Assembly (NCBI GenBank): GCA_013817305.1
Contig: JACDCY010000013.1
Coordinates: 1-42,933, forward strand
Length of the DNA: 42,933 nucleotides
Direction: 5' to 3'
DNA from: Gemmatimonadaceae bacterium
GTDB taxonomy: Bacteria; Gemmatimonadota; Gemmatimonadetes; Gemmatimonadales; Gemmatimonadaceae
Numbering within the stretch: position 1 is the stretch's first letter; each line of letters begins with the position of its first letter. The translations under genes were made by a program, and so were the position numbers. Below are positions 30,532-39,127 of the stretch, one piece after another. The notes below the pieces were generated by a model. It made no database searches. It saw nothing but the letters and a program-made list of their open reading frames with translations, and was not told where the DNA came from.

Positions 30532-31085
30532 CACGAAACCGGGCGCACCGCCACGTATCCCTCTTCGGTGCGCATCAGCAGGCGGCGATGCCGCAGGTCT
30601 TCGAGCAGGGCATGGGCTTCCTCGCAGGGAATTCCCACAGCCGCGGCGATCTCGTCGGCAGGGCCGCCGCCACAGTTGAATACGGCCTGCCACGCTTCGC
30701 GGCCGGCGGGATCGATGTCGCCGAACAGGCGCACGCCGTCGACGCCCCGGTCGTAGACCAGAGCGAGCCCGTGTCTCTCGAGCACCGTCTCGATGGCATC
30801 CAGATGTGAGTCCGTCATTCCTCTGAATACGAAATACACGTCCTGGCGCTCAGGGTTCGCGATGCTCGACAGGAGAAGCTTGGCCACGATTTCGTCCGCG
30901 CACGAAAAATCGAGCGCACCGACGTGGGAGAAGTCGATGATCGTGAGCGCCTTGGGTCCGAGCTGGCCGAGCTGGAGCTCGATCTCCGTGCGGACCGCGG
31001 CGCCGGTCGGGCGCGTGACAAGGTTCGAATACAGAGCGCACACGCTGCGCTTGAGCACGGAGCTTAGGTCTATGTGATTGACCAC
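30531..31085 (-). CDS. STAS-like regulatory protein with C-terminal helix-turn-helix-like region
   Basis: A 184-residue protein. Its centre contains LTIIDFSHVGALDFSCADEIVAKLL, a STAS-like strand-helix unit as in anti-sigma antagonists, but with no Ser/Thr at the usual phosphoacceptor place that I can be sure of. The C-terminus (ADEIAAAVGIPCEEAHALLEDLRHRRLL...EGYVAV) looks like a winged helix. The GTG at 31085 starts 1 nt after the upstream stop, with GGAGAGG before it, so it is coupled to the HATPase gene. It probably acts in one switch with that protein; the target is unknown. Confidence 0.72.
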   Translation of the reverse strand: MVNHIDLSSVLKRSVCALYSNLVTRPTGAAVRTEIELQLGQLGPKALTIIDFSHVGALDFSCADEIVAKLLLSSIANPERQDVYFVFRGMTDSHLDAIETVLERHGLALVYDRGVDGVRLFGDIDPAGREAWQAVFNCGGGPADEIAAAVGIPCEEAHALLEDLRHRRLLMRTEEGYVAVRPVS

Positions 31086-31086
31086 G

Positions 31087-31977
31087 CTACGCGATCCTCT
31101 CCGGTATCGTGATCTGCAGCTGCGCGCCGGGGAAGAGCGGGAGTCCTTCCTCGCGAGCCGTCTCGTCGGAATCCCAGTCCGGGACGCTGGCCACGATGCG
31201 AGCGGTCCCGCTTCGGACGGAGAGCTTGCCATCCCAGTGGCCTACGAATCTCCGGATTCCCGCAAAGCCCTGCCCGCGGCCTACGTCGGGAAACCGGCTG
31301 ACTCCGTTGAGCACCGCCTCTTCCAGCGCGATCGCATCGTTCCAACGGTCCCGCAGTCTGCGCGCCGGCGAGCTCTCGAGCGATTGCCGGAACCCGACGC
31401 CCGCGTCGCAAACGGCGATGACGACCACCTTCCTGCCATTCAGGCGCTGCTGCCACCTATATGTCTGGACCGCGACCCATCCGCCGCAGCCGGCGTGCTC
31501 GATGATGTTCTGACACGCTTCCGAGAGCGCCATGGTGAAGCGCATAGTCGAGCTGGAATCGAGATTGAGCTTGCCCGTGAGAATCTCCTGTGCCTTCTTC
31601 TGGATTCGCTCGACCACGTTGTGCACGTCCCCACTCTGGACGATCGGCGTAATCTCGAGTAAAACGTCGGACTCGCGGTGCGGAGGGGTTCGGTGCGCCT
31701 TGCCGTGGAACTCGTACACTTCCTCGGCGTGCTTGTAGAAGTTGGCTCTAGCCCAGTAAGAGCCGGTGTTCTCGATCTCCGTTGGATAGAATCCGGGACG
31801 GTCCGCCCGGGACTGCGCCAACGTCAGCAACGCGGTGAGTCCGTACGGTGAGGCCCAGCGGGTGCGCCGGGCGTCGACGATGATCTTTTCATCGGGGGGT
31901 AGGGGAGCCAGCTGATCGAGAACCTGCTCAAAGCTCTTATCATCCAGTGAAGGTGGGACATCAATCAGAGTTGTCAC
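31087..31977 (-). CDS. STAS-like domain fused to HATPase (anti-sigma-type kinase fold)
   Basis: A 296-residue protein. Residues 1-90 look STAS-like (KIIVDARRTRWASPYGLTALLTLAQ). The C-terminal half is a GHKL ATPase: N-box SEACQNIIEHA, G1 VCDAGVGF and G2 GRGQGFAGIRRF. Such domains act as anti-sigma or anti-anti-sigma regulators or as sensors. The GTG start at 31977 overlaps the PfkB stop as GTGA, which fixes the start well. A long frame upstream is a shadow of the kinase gene. The downstream STAS-like gene is its likely partner. The PP2C phosphatase at 6543 could in principle act on such a switch, but no evidence links them. Confidence 0.78.
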   Translation of the reverse strand: MTTLIDVPPSLDDKSFEQVLDQLAPLPPDEKIIVDARRTRWASPYGLTALLTLAQSRADRPGFYPTEIENTGSYWARANFYKHAEEVYEFHGKAHRTPPHRESDVLLEITPIVQSGDVHNVVERIQKKAQEILTGKLNLDSSSTMRFTMALSEACQNIIEHAGCGGWVAVQTYRWQQRLNGRKVVVIAVCDAGVGFRQSLESSPARRLRDRWNDAIALEEAVLNGVSRFPDVGRGQGFAGIRRFVGHWDGKLSVRSGTARIVASVPDWDSDETAREEGLPLFPGAQLQITIPERIA

Positions 31978-32951
31978 CGGACGCTGAGTTCCCCCCTCAA
32001 ATGATTCGCAAGGCCCGTCGCGCCCTTGTGATCGACATTTCTCGCCGCCGCCACCATCGCGCTCTCGATCGCTGCCAGAAAATGATCGCCGGCGAGAAGA
32101 CGAGAGAAATATGTGGCTCCCCACACATCGCCGCACCCCGTAGGGTCGCCATTTTTTTCTCGCGTCGCGGTTGCGGAAATCTTCGCGGTCCGTATCGGTC
32201 CTCTGTGGGGAACCATCATCTCGCGAAGTTTTGTGAGGTCGGAGAGACGCTCGAATCCCGGCGCCGCGAAATAAATGACGCCGCGACTTCCAGATGTAAT
32301 CGCCAGGCAATGGACTCCGGCTGAAAATGCGGTGGCGGCGAGCGTCATCGGATCGGGCGCGAGCAACAAAGCTTCCTGCTCGTTCACCTGCAGCAAATCA
32401 AAACATCGAAACCAGTCGGCCGCGTGCGGGAGAGGCTGCGGGATCCGCATGCCCTCCGGGCCCGTCGCGAGGAGCAGGGAGTGCAAGTCGCAGTAGATGG
32501 GACCACGAAAGTGCTGGCGAATGAGCTGCGCCGTCTCGAGGTCGAGCTCGAAGCCGCTGATGAGGTTTATGTACAGCGCGTCGAGATCCTTGAGCAGCGG
32601 CTTGAGCCCGAGCCAGTGCCATTTCGGAACTCCGCCTGTCAGCTGCTCGCACCTGGCTTCGGCGGTGTGATACCGGAGCACGACGCGATTATTCGGATGC
32701 GGCACCTCGATCGGCGCGGCGTCGGACGCGATGCGTCGAAGGGGCGAGAGAAAATCCCGCGCGCGAGCGGCCATGTCATAGCCGACTTTCACAAGCGGGA
32801 CGACTTCCCAGTCTGGCGCGAGCGCGGCGTCCAGCGCGCTCAAGGCATACGTGATCCCGCCCCACTCCTGCACCGGTGTGTCGCGCGGGTCCCTGCCGTG
32901 AATCTCGTCCCAGACGAAGCTGCCGATGACCCCTACCCGCCGCGGGGCCAC
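31974..32951 (-). CDS. PfkB-family carbohydrate kinase
   Basis: A 325-residue ribokinase-like sugar or nucleoside kinase. It starts RRVGVIGSFVWDEIHG and has the anion-hole/catalytic motif DPTGCGDVWGATYFSRLLAG near the C-terminus, where Asp of GCGD is the base. The substrate is unknown. GTG 32951 is chosen because it overlaps the glucokinase stop (TAGTG) and gives the normal length; the frame continues upstream to 33560 only as a shadow. It is the second gene in the operon headed by the ROK glucokinase. Confidence 0.88.
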   Translation of the reverse strand: MAPRRVGVIGSFVWDEIHGRDPRDTPVQEWGGITYALSALDAALAPDWEVVPLVKVGYDMAARARDFLSPLRRIASDAAPIEVPHPNNRVVLRYHTAEARCEQLTGGVPKWHWLGLKPLLKDLDALYINLISGFELDLETAQLIRQHFRGPIYCDLHSLLLATGPEGMRIPQPLPHAADWFRCFDLLQVNEQEALLLAPDPMTLAATAFSAGVHCLAITSGSRGVIYFAAPGFERLSDLTKLREMMVPHRGPIRTAKISATATREKNGDPTGCGDVWGATYFSRLLAGDHFLAAIESAMVAAARNVDHKGATGLANHLRGELSVR

Positions 32952-33946
32952 TAGACCTTTCCGAACGTTTGCGCTTTGAAGGTGGCGACAGCGCCAACGA
33001 CACCGGCCGATATCGGCAGCATTCCGGGCACGATCTCGCAGGCGTCCACGGCGGTCTTGAACGCTCGTCGGCGGACCTCGCTCCGCAGCGGCTCGAAGAG
33101 CGCGTCGCCGGCCTGCGTGACTCCACCCGCGATGACGACGATGTCCGGATTTATGATGTTGATGAGCGTCGAGATCGCGGTCCCGAGGATGCGCGCCGTT
33201 TCCCGCACGACCTCTACCGCAACGGGGTCGTTCTGCTTGGCGGCCTCGTACACCGTCTGAGCGGTGATTTTGGCGGGATCGCCGCCCGCCAACAGCAGTA
33301 GCGCGGAGTCTTCGTCCCCGTCCAGCGCTTCGCGGGCCCGCTCGGCGATCGCGGGGCCGCTGGCATAGGCCTCCACGCAGCCGTAGTTCCCGCATTTGCA
33401 GCGCCGGCCGTTGGAATCGATCGTCGTGTGCCCGATCTCCCCGGCTGCGTCGGACGATCCGTGATAGAGCTGGCCATCGAGAATCAGCCCGCCTCCGATC
33501 CCGGTTCCTATCGTGATCCCGACGACGTTGCGATGGCCCTTTGCCGCCCCGCACCACCACTCGCCGAGCGTGGCGCAGTTGGCGTCGTTGTCGAGCGTGG
33601 CGACCATCTTCACGCGCGATCCCACCTCATCCCGCAGCGGAAAATCCTTCCAGCCCAGGTTGGGCGATACGATTACCATCCCGCGTCCGCGGTCCAGCGG
33701 CCCGGGCGAGCCGATGCCGACGCCGAGAAAGTCGTCTCTGGTCGCGCCGTTCTCGTCGATAACCTGGGCGACGACGTCCTCGACCATGCCAACTATTCGG
33801 TCGACGACCGCACCGGGCCCCTCTTCACCGCGAGTGGGAAGCGACCGCATGGCCAGCTCGGAGCTGCCGTCCTCGGGCATGGCGCCGACGACTATGTTGG
33901 TGCCGCCGAGGTCGACCCCGATGATGTAGCGCTCGCGTACGGACAT
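32951..33946 (-). CDS. ROK family glucokinase/sugar kinase
   Basis: A 331-residue ROK-family kinase. The ATP-binding site GVDLGGTNIVVG is near the N-terminus; the catalytic Asp is in LDNDANCATLGEWW; the ROK zinc site is CKCGNYGCVEAYASG; the second phosphate motif is GITIGTGIGGGLI. It would phosphorylate glucose (or another hexose) with ATP. The length is typical of bacterial ROK glucokinases. It is the first gene of the ten-gene minus-strand operon; a heptamer array separates it from the glycosyltransferase gene upstream. Confidence 0.93.
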   Translation of the reverse strand: MSVRERYIIGVDLGGTNIVVGAMPEDGSSELAMRSLPTRGEEGPGAVVDRIVGMVEDVVAQVIDENGATRDDFLGVGIGSPGPLDRGRGMVIVSPNLGWKDFPLRDEVGSRVKMVATLDNDANCATLGEWWCGAAKGHRNVVGITIGTGIGGGLILDGQLYHGSSDAAGEIGHTTIDSNGRRCKCGNYGCVEAYASGPAIAERAREALDGDEDSALLLLAGGDPAKITAQTVYEAAKQNDPVAVEVVRETARILGTAISTLINIINPDIVVIAGGVTQAGDALFEPLRSEVRRRAFKTAVDACEIVPGMLPISAGVVGAVATFKAQTFGKV

Positions 33947-33956
33947 GGAGAAAAGC

Positions 33957-34023
33957 TATCAGGTATCAGATATCAGTGTAGGCGGCGCTTTTTCCAAGGG
34001 CCGCGTTCCCTGATACCTGATAC
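33957..34023. repeat. inverted heptamer arrays between two minus-strand genes
   Basis: TATCAGG, TATCAGA and TATCAGT lie in tandem at 33957-33977. Two CTGATAC units are at 34010-34023, which is the reverse complement in shifted register. The intervening 32 nt hold a short GCGG/CCGC hairpin and a T5 run. Being directly behind the glycosyltransferase stop, this can fold into a terminator-like hairpin, and it also fills the spacer before the glucokinase operon. Confidence 0.8.
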
Positions 34024-34028
34024 CTGCT

Positions 34029-35117
34029 TCAGGCGATTCGCTCAACGAGTTCTGCGACATGTGTCGCGGAAAGGTCGCGCATGCACCGCCAGTGGCCGAG
34101 CGGACAGCGACGCGGGCCGTGCCGGTGGCAGGGGCGGCACGCGAGAGCGTCGTTCCCGGCGACGACGCTGGGCGACGCGAGCGGGCCGAAGCCGAACCCC
34201 GGGACTGTGGGCCCGAACACCGCGACCGTTGGCGTGTTCATGGCCGATGCGAGGTGCAGCGGCGCCGAGTCGTTGGTGACGAGCACCGCGGCACGCCGGA
34301 TGAGCTCCGCCGAGCCGAGGAGCGAGAGCTGGCCCGTAGCATCGATGAAATCGGCGACTGCTGCCTCGCCGCGGATCGTGCGCGCAGCATCCTGCTCGGC
34401 TTCGCCCCCGATCAGAGCTACCCGATACGTGGAGGAGAGCAACCGTGCGAGGTCCGCGAAATAGGGCCAGCGCTTGGTCGCCCATGTGCTGCCGGGAGCG
34501 ACGACGACGAGCCGCTGTTGACCGCTGGCTGTTGGCTGTTGGCCGGATAGTCTGCCCGCATTCCTCGCGAGCAGCGCGTCCACTGCCTCGCGCTCGGTCT
34601 CGCCCGGGTACAGCGCGGGCCGAATGCCGCGCGGCGGGTCGGTCGCCGGGGCATTCCAGGTCGAGAGTGCCCAGAGCCGCTCGGCGTGATGCCTTTCCTC
34701 GCGGTAGAACATGACCTTGGTGTACAGCGCACGGCCCGGCGATGTCGAGAAGCCCACGTACTCCTTCGCCCCGACGAGGCGCGCTGCGATCGCGCTCCGC
34801 ACCGAGCCCTGGGCCATGTATGCCGCGTCGTACCTGACAGGGGATTTCTTGCCTTCCTCGAACAGTTCGCGGGTCGAGCGCGCCGCCCGCCAGAGTCCAA
34901 CGGGACCGCGGTCCGCGCCGCGCTTGTCGTACATGATTACGCGGCGCACCGAGGGGTTGTTCGCGAGCAGCGGAGCGGTGATCGGCGTGGCGAGCACGTC
35001 TACTGGCCCCCGGCGAGCCAGCTCCGCGATCAATGGCGTCGTCAGCACCATGTCGCCGATGAAGCTCGTCTGAACGACCAGCGACACGCTGCCGCCAGTA
35101 TTCGTTGATGCGCTCAT
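34029..35117 (-). CDS. glycosyltransferase family 9 (heptosyltransferase-like)
   Basis: A 362-residue GT9 enzyme, related to LPS heptosyltransferases (WaaC/WaaF) that use ADP-heptose. The N-terminus VVQTSFIGDMVLTTPLIAEL and the C-terminal donor-binding VTNDSAPLHLASAMNTPTVAVFGPT match. The end CRPCHRHGPRRCPLGHWRCM is also seen in WaaF-type enzymes. It probably adds a sugar to the lipopolysaccharide core. ATG 35117 is chosen over 35153. A Gln/Ser-rich insert (LSGQQPTASGQQRL) is encoded by a heptamer array at 34513-34547. Confidence 0.9.
   Translation of the reverse strand: MSASTNTGGSVSLVVQTSFIGDMVLTTPLIAELARRGPVDVLATPITAPLLANNPSVRRVIMYDKRGADRGPVGLWRAARSTRELFEEGKKSPVRYDAAYMAQGSVRSAIAARLVGAKEYVGFSTSPGRALYTKVMFYREERHHAERLWALSTWNAPATDPPRGIRPALYPGETEREAVDALLARNAGRLSGQQPTASGQQRLVVVAPGSTWATKRWPYFADLARLLSSTYRVALIGGEAEQDAARTIRGEAAVADFIDATGQLSLLGSAELIRRAAVLVTNDSAPLHLASAMNTPTVAVFGPTVPGFGFGPLASPSVVAGNDALACRPCHRHGPRRCPLGHWRCMRDLSATHVAELVERIA
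34513..34547. repeat. heptamer array inside the glycosyltransferase gene
   Basis: Five in-register 7-nt units (CGCTGTT, GACCGCT, GGCTGTT, GGCTGTT, GGCCGGA), two of them identical. They are related to the EnvC-gene heptamers but lie in the opposite orientation relative to the reading frame, so here they encode Gln, Pro, Thr and Ser instead of Leu and Trp. Confidence 0.7.
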
Positions 35118-35419
35118 TCTTAGATGTGACGGCAAAGTGACGGTGCAAGGCAAGTATTCAGGCGTTGCGGCGGCAGCGATTGCCGTTCACTGGACGGTTG
35201 CGAGTATTCGACTCACCTAATCGAGATCAGCGAACCACCTTCGTTTTAATTGTACGGGGACGGGCCGTCTGGATGAATGGGCAGTTAGAAAGAAATGGCG
35301 CCACCGGGCCTGAGCTGCTTGACACCTTTGTCTTGGCCCTACAGGATAAGAGCGCGCGCGGCGTACGTTAATGCCGAAGCGCGCAACATCGGGGCATAAC
35401 TGCGTGCGAGGTTTTGTCG
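35118..35419. other. divergent intergenic region
   Basis: About 300 nt between the glycosyltransferase (minus) and the module B lipoprotein (plus). It must contain promoters for both directions, but I cannot name a convincing pair of -35/-10 boxes. A TTG-initiated 68-codon frame (35165-35371) crosses it and is judged spurious. The stretch is less GC-rich than adjacent genes. GCGAGGTTTT at about 35406 serves as the ribosome-binding region of the lipoprotein. Confidence 0.4.
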
Positions 35420-36220
35420 ATGATTAAACGGGCTCGATGGGTACACGAGCGATTCCGGAGCCAAAGCAGGCACAGGCCATTTCCAAGTGAATTGGCCCGT
35501 TACAAGCGGTGGGCCGCCACGGTGTCGGCAGTGGTGGTGGTGTTAACGGGATGCAGTGGATCAGAGCCAAGCGCGCCGATAAAGCTCACCCCACCTTCTG
35601 TAGCTTCGTTCGAAGAAGGCAGCATACCGAATTGCGAGACGCAGGTAATCTACGAGGAGCCGTGCGAATCAAGGGGCGGCGGGGGTGGAACCGACTCGAT
35701 AGACGGCGAAATAACCGTTACAGCATCCGTGGAGTGGCAGGAGTCATTCGCTGAACTGCCGGACGGCGTCAGCGCTAGTGTTTGCCCGCCAATCGTTTTT
35801 GACCGTCTCGTGCCAGGCCCGGTTACGGCAAGAGATGGGAAAAGGTTTGAAATTTTGACGACGGGCACGTGGCAAATTCGCCACGTCCTCGGTCCTTCGA
35901 CTGCTAGCTATTACTGGCCTCCCGGTCGCTGGCCAGCCACCGATGGAAGCGGTTACGCGGCGAGCATCACGGCCGCGGATGCTGCATGCAACTTCTACCT
36001 TGATCGGGCTCGTAGGACCGCTGGCATAAGCTTGGATTTCTACAAATTCTACGGAGTTGAAGTTTTTATCCCCGGAGGCCCGGCTGGAGGCGACGGCGGG
36101 GGTGGATCGGGCGGTGGATCGGTTGCATGTCATGAGGAACATATTGTGATCGAAATCAATTACGGCGACGGTACCGGCTGGCATGTGTGGTGGGAAGGCG
36201 TCGCATGGATATGCGAATGA
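35420..36220 (+). CDS. lipoprotein with Gly linker and C-terminal hairpin (module B)
   Basis: A 266-residue protein of no recognised family. A basic N-terminus is followed by a hydrophobic stretch ending in VLTGC, a lipobox. The body has strands and scattered Cys, with a Gly run (GGGGG) near residue 75. Near the end are a second Gly-rich linker (GGDGGGGSGGG) and a terminal strand-turn-strand VACHEEHIVIEINYGDGTGW...AWICE with Cys as the second-last residue. This matches the layout of the protein at 23854-24705. The ATG at 35420 lies behind GAGGTTTT. The stop overlaps the next start as ATGA, so the partner protein is translationally coupled. Confidence 0.65.
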   Translation: MIKRARWVHERFRSQSRHRPFPSELARYKRWAATVSAVVVVLTGCSGSEPSAPIKLTPPSVASFEEGSIPNCETQVIYEEPCESRGGGGGTDSIDGEITVTASVEWQESFAELPDGVSASVCPPIVFDRLVPGPVTARDGKRFEILTTGTWQIRHVLGPSTASYYWPPGRWPATDGSGYAASITAADAACNFYLDRARRTAGISLDFYKFYGVEVFIPGGPAGGDGGGGSGGGSVACHEEHIVIEINYGDGTGWHVWWEGVAWICE

Positions 36221-36777
36221 GGGCCGTGACTCGGTTAGCGCGCCGACGTTCTCCTAGCAAAACCTGCGCTTGGGCGAATGCGAAGGCCGCCACCATGATC
36301 GCAGCGCTCGGGGTATTACTCGCGGCTCCCGGACACCATTCAACGTTGGGAGCGCAGGCTCAGGGAGCACCACCGGCGGTGGAAATATCGCGGCGGCTTG
36401 CAGTAAAGATTGCTTTGATCGAAGGGGCCGATGCGCGCGCACCACGGGTTTTCCCCCACCATGGCCCGTCAAACCAGCCTCTGATACTCCTGCCAATCGA
36501 CGCAGACGAGGCAGATTTGCTGCGTGGAATTGTCGCTTTGCTCAGTGGCGGCGAGGCGATGCAACCCACTATCCCACGCGCGGCAACGCTTCGTACTCGT
36601 GCAAATGTGGAACGCTTATGGTCGCGTGAGGAGGCCGGTCGTGCAGGTCGCGTTCTTCAGCGCCTGCGGCAATCCCAGCCCGTGGTGCTCGCCGGAATCG
36701 GGCGCGCCCGCCAAGTAACCATCTATGTGAAGAAGGATGCCCTCCGCGGACGACTCAGGCCATTCAGTAGGCAGTAA
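36217..36777 (+). CDS. small exported protein, partner of the module B lipoprotein
   Basis: A 186-residue protein with a basic N-terminus, a hydrophobic stretch (MIAALGVLLAAPG) and probable cleavage after TLGAQA. The mature part shows VKIALIEG, PLILLPIDADEADLLRGIV and a C-terminal QPVVLAGIGRARQVTIYVKKDAL, similar in order and spacing to the protein at 24778-25299. No family is recognised. ATG 36217 is chosen because of the ATGA overlap with the lipoprotein stop. The gene end overlaps the next predicted frame by about 40 nt. Confidence 0.62.
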   Translation: MRAVTRLARRRSPSKTCAWANAKAATMIAALGVLLAAPGHHSTLGAQAQGAPPAVEISRRLAVKIALIEGADARAPRVFPHHGPSNQPLILLPIDADEADLLRGIVALLSGGEAMQPTIPRAATLRTRANVERLWSREEAGRAGRVLQRLRQSQPVVLAGIGRARQVTIYVKKDALRGRLRPFSRQ

Positions 36778-37144
36778 AGAGGATATTCTCGACCGTCCAG
36801 GCACCTTCGCGGGTTTCACCCACGAGGAATGGGTGGCCATGCGTGCGCTTACGATGGACTTACGGGACGCGCAGCGGGAAGCGGATATGATCTTCGAGAG
36901 TGTCCTGTCCCAGCCGTCGCAAGGCTTTGCGCTTTCGGTTTACACCTGGGCGCTACTGACTCTGGTCAGCGGCGACTGCGAGTCGCGTGTCAGGATCCTG
37001 ACAGCCTCCTACCCGGACGAGTGGCTCGCCCACCTTGAGGAGGTTATCGCGGACTATCGTGATCTTCTCGCGCACGGGGAGCTGCGCCGAGCCCACGACC
37101 AGGCGCGTGCCCTCTTTCTCGGGGACCAGTCACAAGCGCGGTGA
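36737..37144 (+). CDS. hypothetical acidic helical protein
   Basis: A 135-residue soluble frame without signal peptide: GFTHEEWVAMRALTMDLRDAQ, then a hydrophobic helix (GFALSVYTWALLTLVSG) and a helical C-terminus (EWLAHLEEVIADYRDLL). No family is recognised. It starts 40 nt inside the preceding gene, with AAGAAGG directly touching the ATG, which is poor spacing; a later start at ATG 36839 is possible. Its composition is protein-like and it extends past the partner gene with few alternatives, so it is probably real, but unproven. Confidence 0.45.
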   Translation: MPSADDSGHSVGSKEDILDRPGTFAGFTHEEWVAMRALTMDLRDAQREADMIFESVLSQPSQGFALSVYTWALLTLVSGDCESRVRILTASYPDEWLAHLEEVIADYRDLLAHGELRRAHDQARALFLGDQSQAR

Positions 37145-37188
37145 CCTAGCCGCCGGGGACGGTCGAATGCATTGGTCCGTCTTGTAGA

Positions 37189-38994
37189 TCAATCTACCTG
37201 TAGGACCGCCAGGAACGCCTCCTGCGGAATCTCCACCGATCCGACCTGCTTCATGCGCTTTTTCCCTTCCTTTTGCTTCTCGAGCAGCTTCCGCTTGCGC
37301 GAGATGTCACCGCCGTAGCACTTGGCGAGCACGTTCTTCCGCAGCGCCTTCACCTGGCTTCGAGCGATCACCTTCGTGCCGATCGTGGCCTGGATGACAA
37401 CCTCGAATAGCTGCCGCGGGATCAGCTCCTTCAGCTTCTCCGCGATCTTCTTGCCCCACTCGTAAGACTTGTCGCGGTGGATGATTACCGAGAACGCGTC
37501 GACCGGGTCGCCGTTGATCAGCATGTCCAGCTTGACGAGATCGCTGGGACGGTAGTCGAGCACGTCGTAGTCGAGGCTCGCGTAGCCGCGGCTGATCGTC
37601 TTGAGCCGGTCGTAGAAGTCGAGGATGATCTCGGCCAGCGGAAACTCCCAGTCGAACTCCACCCGCGCATGGTCGATGTAGCTCATGGTGCCGTAGATCC
37701 CGCGCCGCTCGGTGCCGAGCGTCATGATGGGTCCGATGTACTCGGCGGGCGCGACGATGCGCGCCTTCACGTATGGTTCCTCGATGCGGTCCACTCCGGC
37801 GAGCGGGGGCATGAGCGCCGGATTCTCGAGAAGCATCATCGTCCCGTCGCTCTGGTAAACGTGGTACTCGACGTTCGGAACGGTCGATATGAGATCGAGA
37901 TCGAACTCGCGCTCGAGTCGCTCCTTGACGATGTCCATGTGCAGCAGCCCCAGAAATCCGCAGCGGAACCCGAAGCCGAGCGCCGTCGAAGTCTCCGGCT
38001 CGAAGAACAGAGAGCCGTCGTTGAGCTGCAGCTTGTCGAGCGCGTCACGGAGCTGCTCGTACTGTTGCGTGTCCGTCGGGTACATCCCCGAGAACACCAT
38101 CGAGCGGACTTCCTTGTAGCCGGGTAGAGCCTTGGCGGGATGCTCGGCGTCGAACACGGTGTCGCCGACGCGCGTCTCTTTCACGTGGCGCACATTCGCG
38201 ACTACGTAACCGACTTCGCCGGGGCCCAGCTCGTCGGCCTTCACCTGCCGGAGCTGGTAGTAGCCGACTTCCGCGACCTCGTAGGTCTCCGCGCTGGCGC
38301 CGAATGCAATCCGCATCTTGGGGCGCACGACGCCGTCGACGACGCGAATGCTGGGAATCGCGCCGCGGTACTTGTCGTAATACGAATCGAAGATCAGCGC
38401 GCGCAGCGGGCCGGCTGGCTTGCCCTTGGGAGCGGGAACCCGCCTGATCACTTCCTCGAGCAGCTCGGGAACGCCGATTCCTTCCTTGGCGCTCACTTGC
38501 AGCACGTCATCCGGATCCACGCCCAGCAGCTCCACAAGCTCGGCGCGGCGCCGGTCGGGCTCAGCGCCGGGGAGATCGATTTTGTTGAGCACCGGGACGA
38601 TCGTAAGTCCCGCGTCCAGCGCGAGAAAGAGATTCGAGATCGTCTGAGCCTGCACGCCCTGGGACGCGTCCACGACGAGGATCGCGCCCTCGCACGCGGC
38701 CAGCGAGCGGGATACTTCGTAAGTGAAGTCCACGTGGCCCGGGGTGTCGATCAGATTGAGCTCGAAATTCTCCCCGTTCCGGGCTTTGTACTGCATTCGG
38801 ACGGCGTTCAGCTTGATGGTGATTCCGCGCTCGCGCTCGAGGTCGAGCGTGTCGAGCACTTGCGCCTTCATGTCGCGCTTGCCGAGCGTGCCGGTGGCTT
38901 CGATCAGCCGGTCGGCGAGGGTGGATTTCCCGTGATCGATGTGGGCGACGATGCAGAAATTGCGGATATGGTCGAGCTGGATCTGGTCGGCCAC
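37189..38994 (-). CDS. lepA: elongation factor 4 (LepA)
   Basis: A 601-residue translational GTPase that back-translocates or remodels stalled ribosomes. G motifs: AHIDHGKST (G1), RERGITIK (G2), DTPGHVDF (G3), [12 protein letters not shown] (G4) and VSAKEGIG (G5). The LepA-specific C-terminal region with [25 protein letters not shown] is intact. Length matches the family. It diverges from mfd, with the four-helix-bundle cassette between them. Confidence 0.98.
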   Translation of the reverse strand: MADQIQLDHIRNFCIVAHIDHGKSTLADRLIEATGTLGKRDMKAQVLDTLDLERERGITIKLNAVRMQYKARNGENFELNLIDTPGHVDFTYEVSRSLAACEGAILVVDASQGVQAQTISNLFLALDAGLTIVPVLNKIDLPGAEPDRRRAELVELLGVDPDDVLQVSAKEGIGVPELLEEVIRRVPAPKGKPAGPLRALIFDSYYDKYRGAIPSIRVVDGVVRPKMRIAFGASAETYEVAEVGYYQLRQVKADELGPGEVGYVVANVRHVKETRVGDTVFDAEHPAKALPGYKEVRSMVFSGMYPTDTQQYEQLRDALDKLQLNDGSLFFEPETSTALGFGFRCGFLGLLHMDIVKERLEREFDLDLISTVPNVEYHVYQSDGTMMLLENPALMPPLAGVDRIEEPYVKARIVAPAEYIGPIMTLGTERRGIYGTMSYIDHARVEFDWEFPLAEIILDFYDRLKTISRGYASLDYDVLDYRPSDLVKLDMLINGDPVDAFSVIIHRDKSYEWGKKIAEKLKELIPRQLFEVVIQATIGTKVIARSQVKALRKNVLAKCYGGDISRKRKLLEKQKEGKKRMKQVGSVEIPQEAFLAVLQVD

Positions 38995-39071
38995 GGGGCG
39001 GGAACAGGGAAGATGTTGGTGAAGGGGGAAATATAGAAGGGAGAGAGCTTAAGCCCGCCTTTACCTCCTAC

Positions 39072-39096
39072 GGGTGACCGGTAACCGGTGAACGGT
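39072..39096. repeat. heptamer array upstream of lepA
   Basis: GGGTGAC, CGGTAAC, CGGTGAA and partial CGGT in tandem. The array lies between lepA and the left inverted repeat of the four-helix-bundle cassette, while another array lies on the right side at 39703-39723. Confidence 0.65.
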
Positions 39097-39127
39097 TTGC
39101 GGACTGGAGAATCCTGGCACTTGGCAG

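Noticed and set aside
33957-34023. CRISPR-like repeats
   Set aside because: Units of 7 nt without spacers are too short; they are tandem heptamers.
35165-35371. 68-codon TTG-initiated frame in the divergent spacer
   Set aside because: No SD, rare start codon, no recognisable composition or neighbour link; fits chance in GC-rich DNA.
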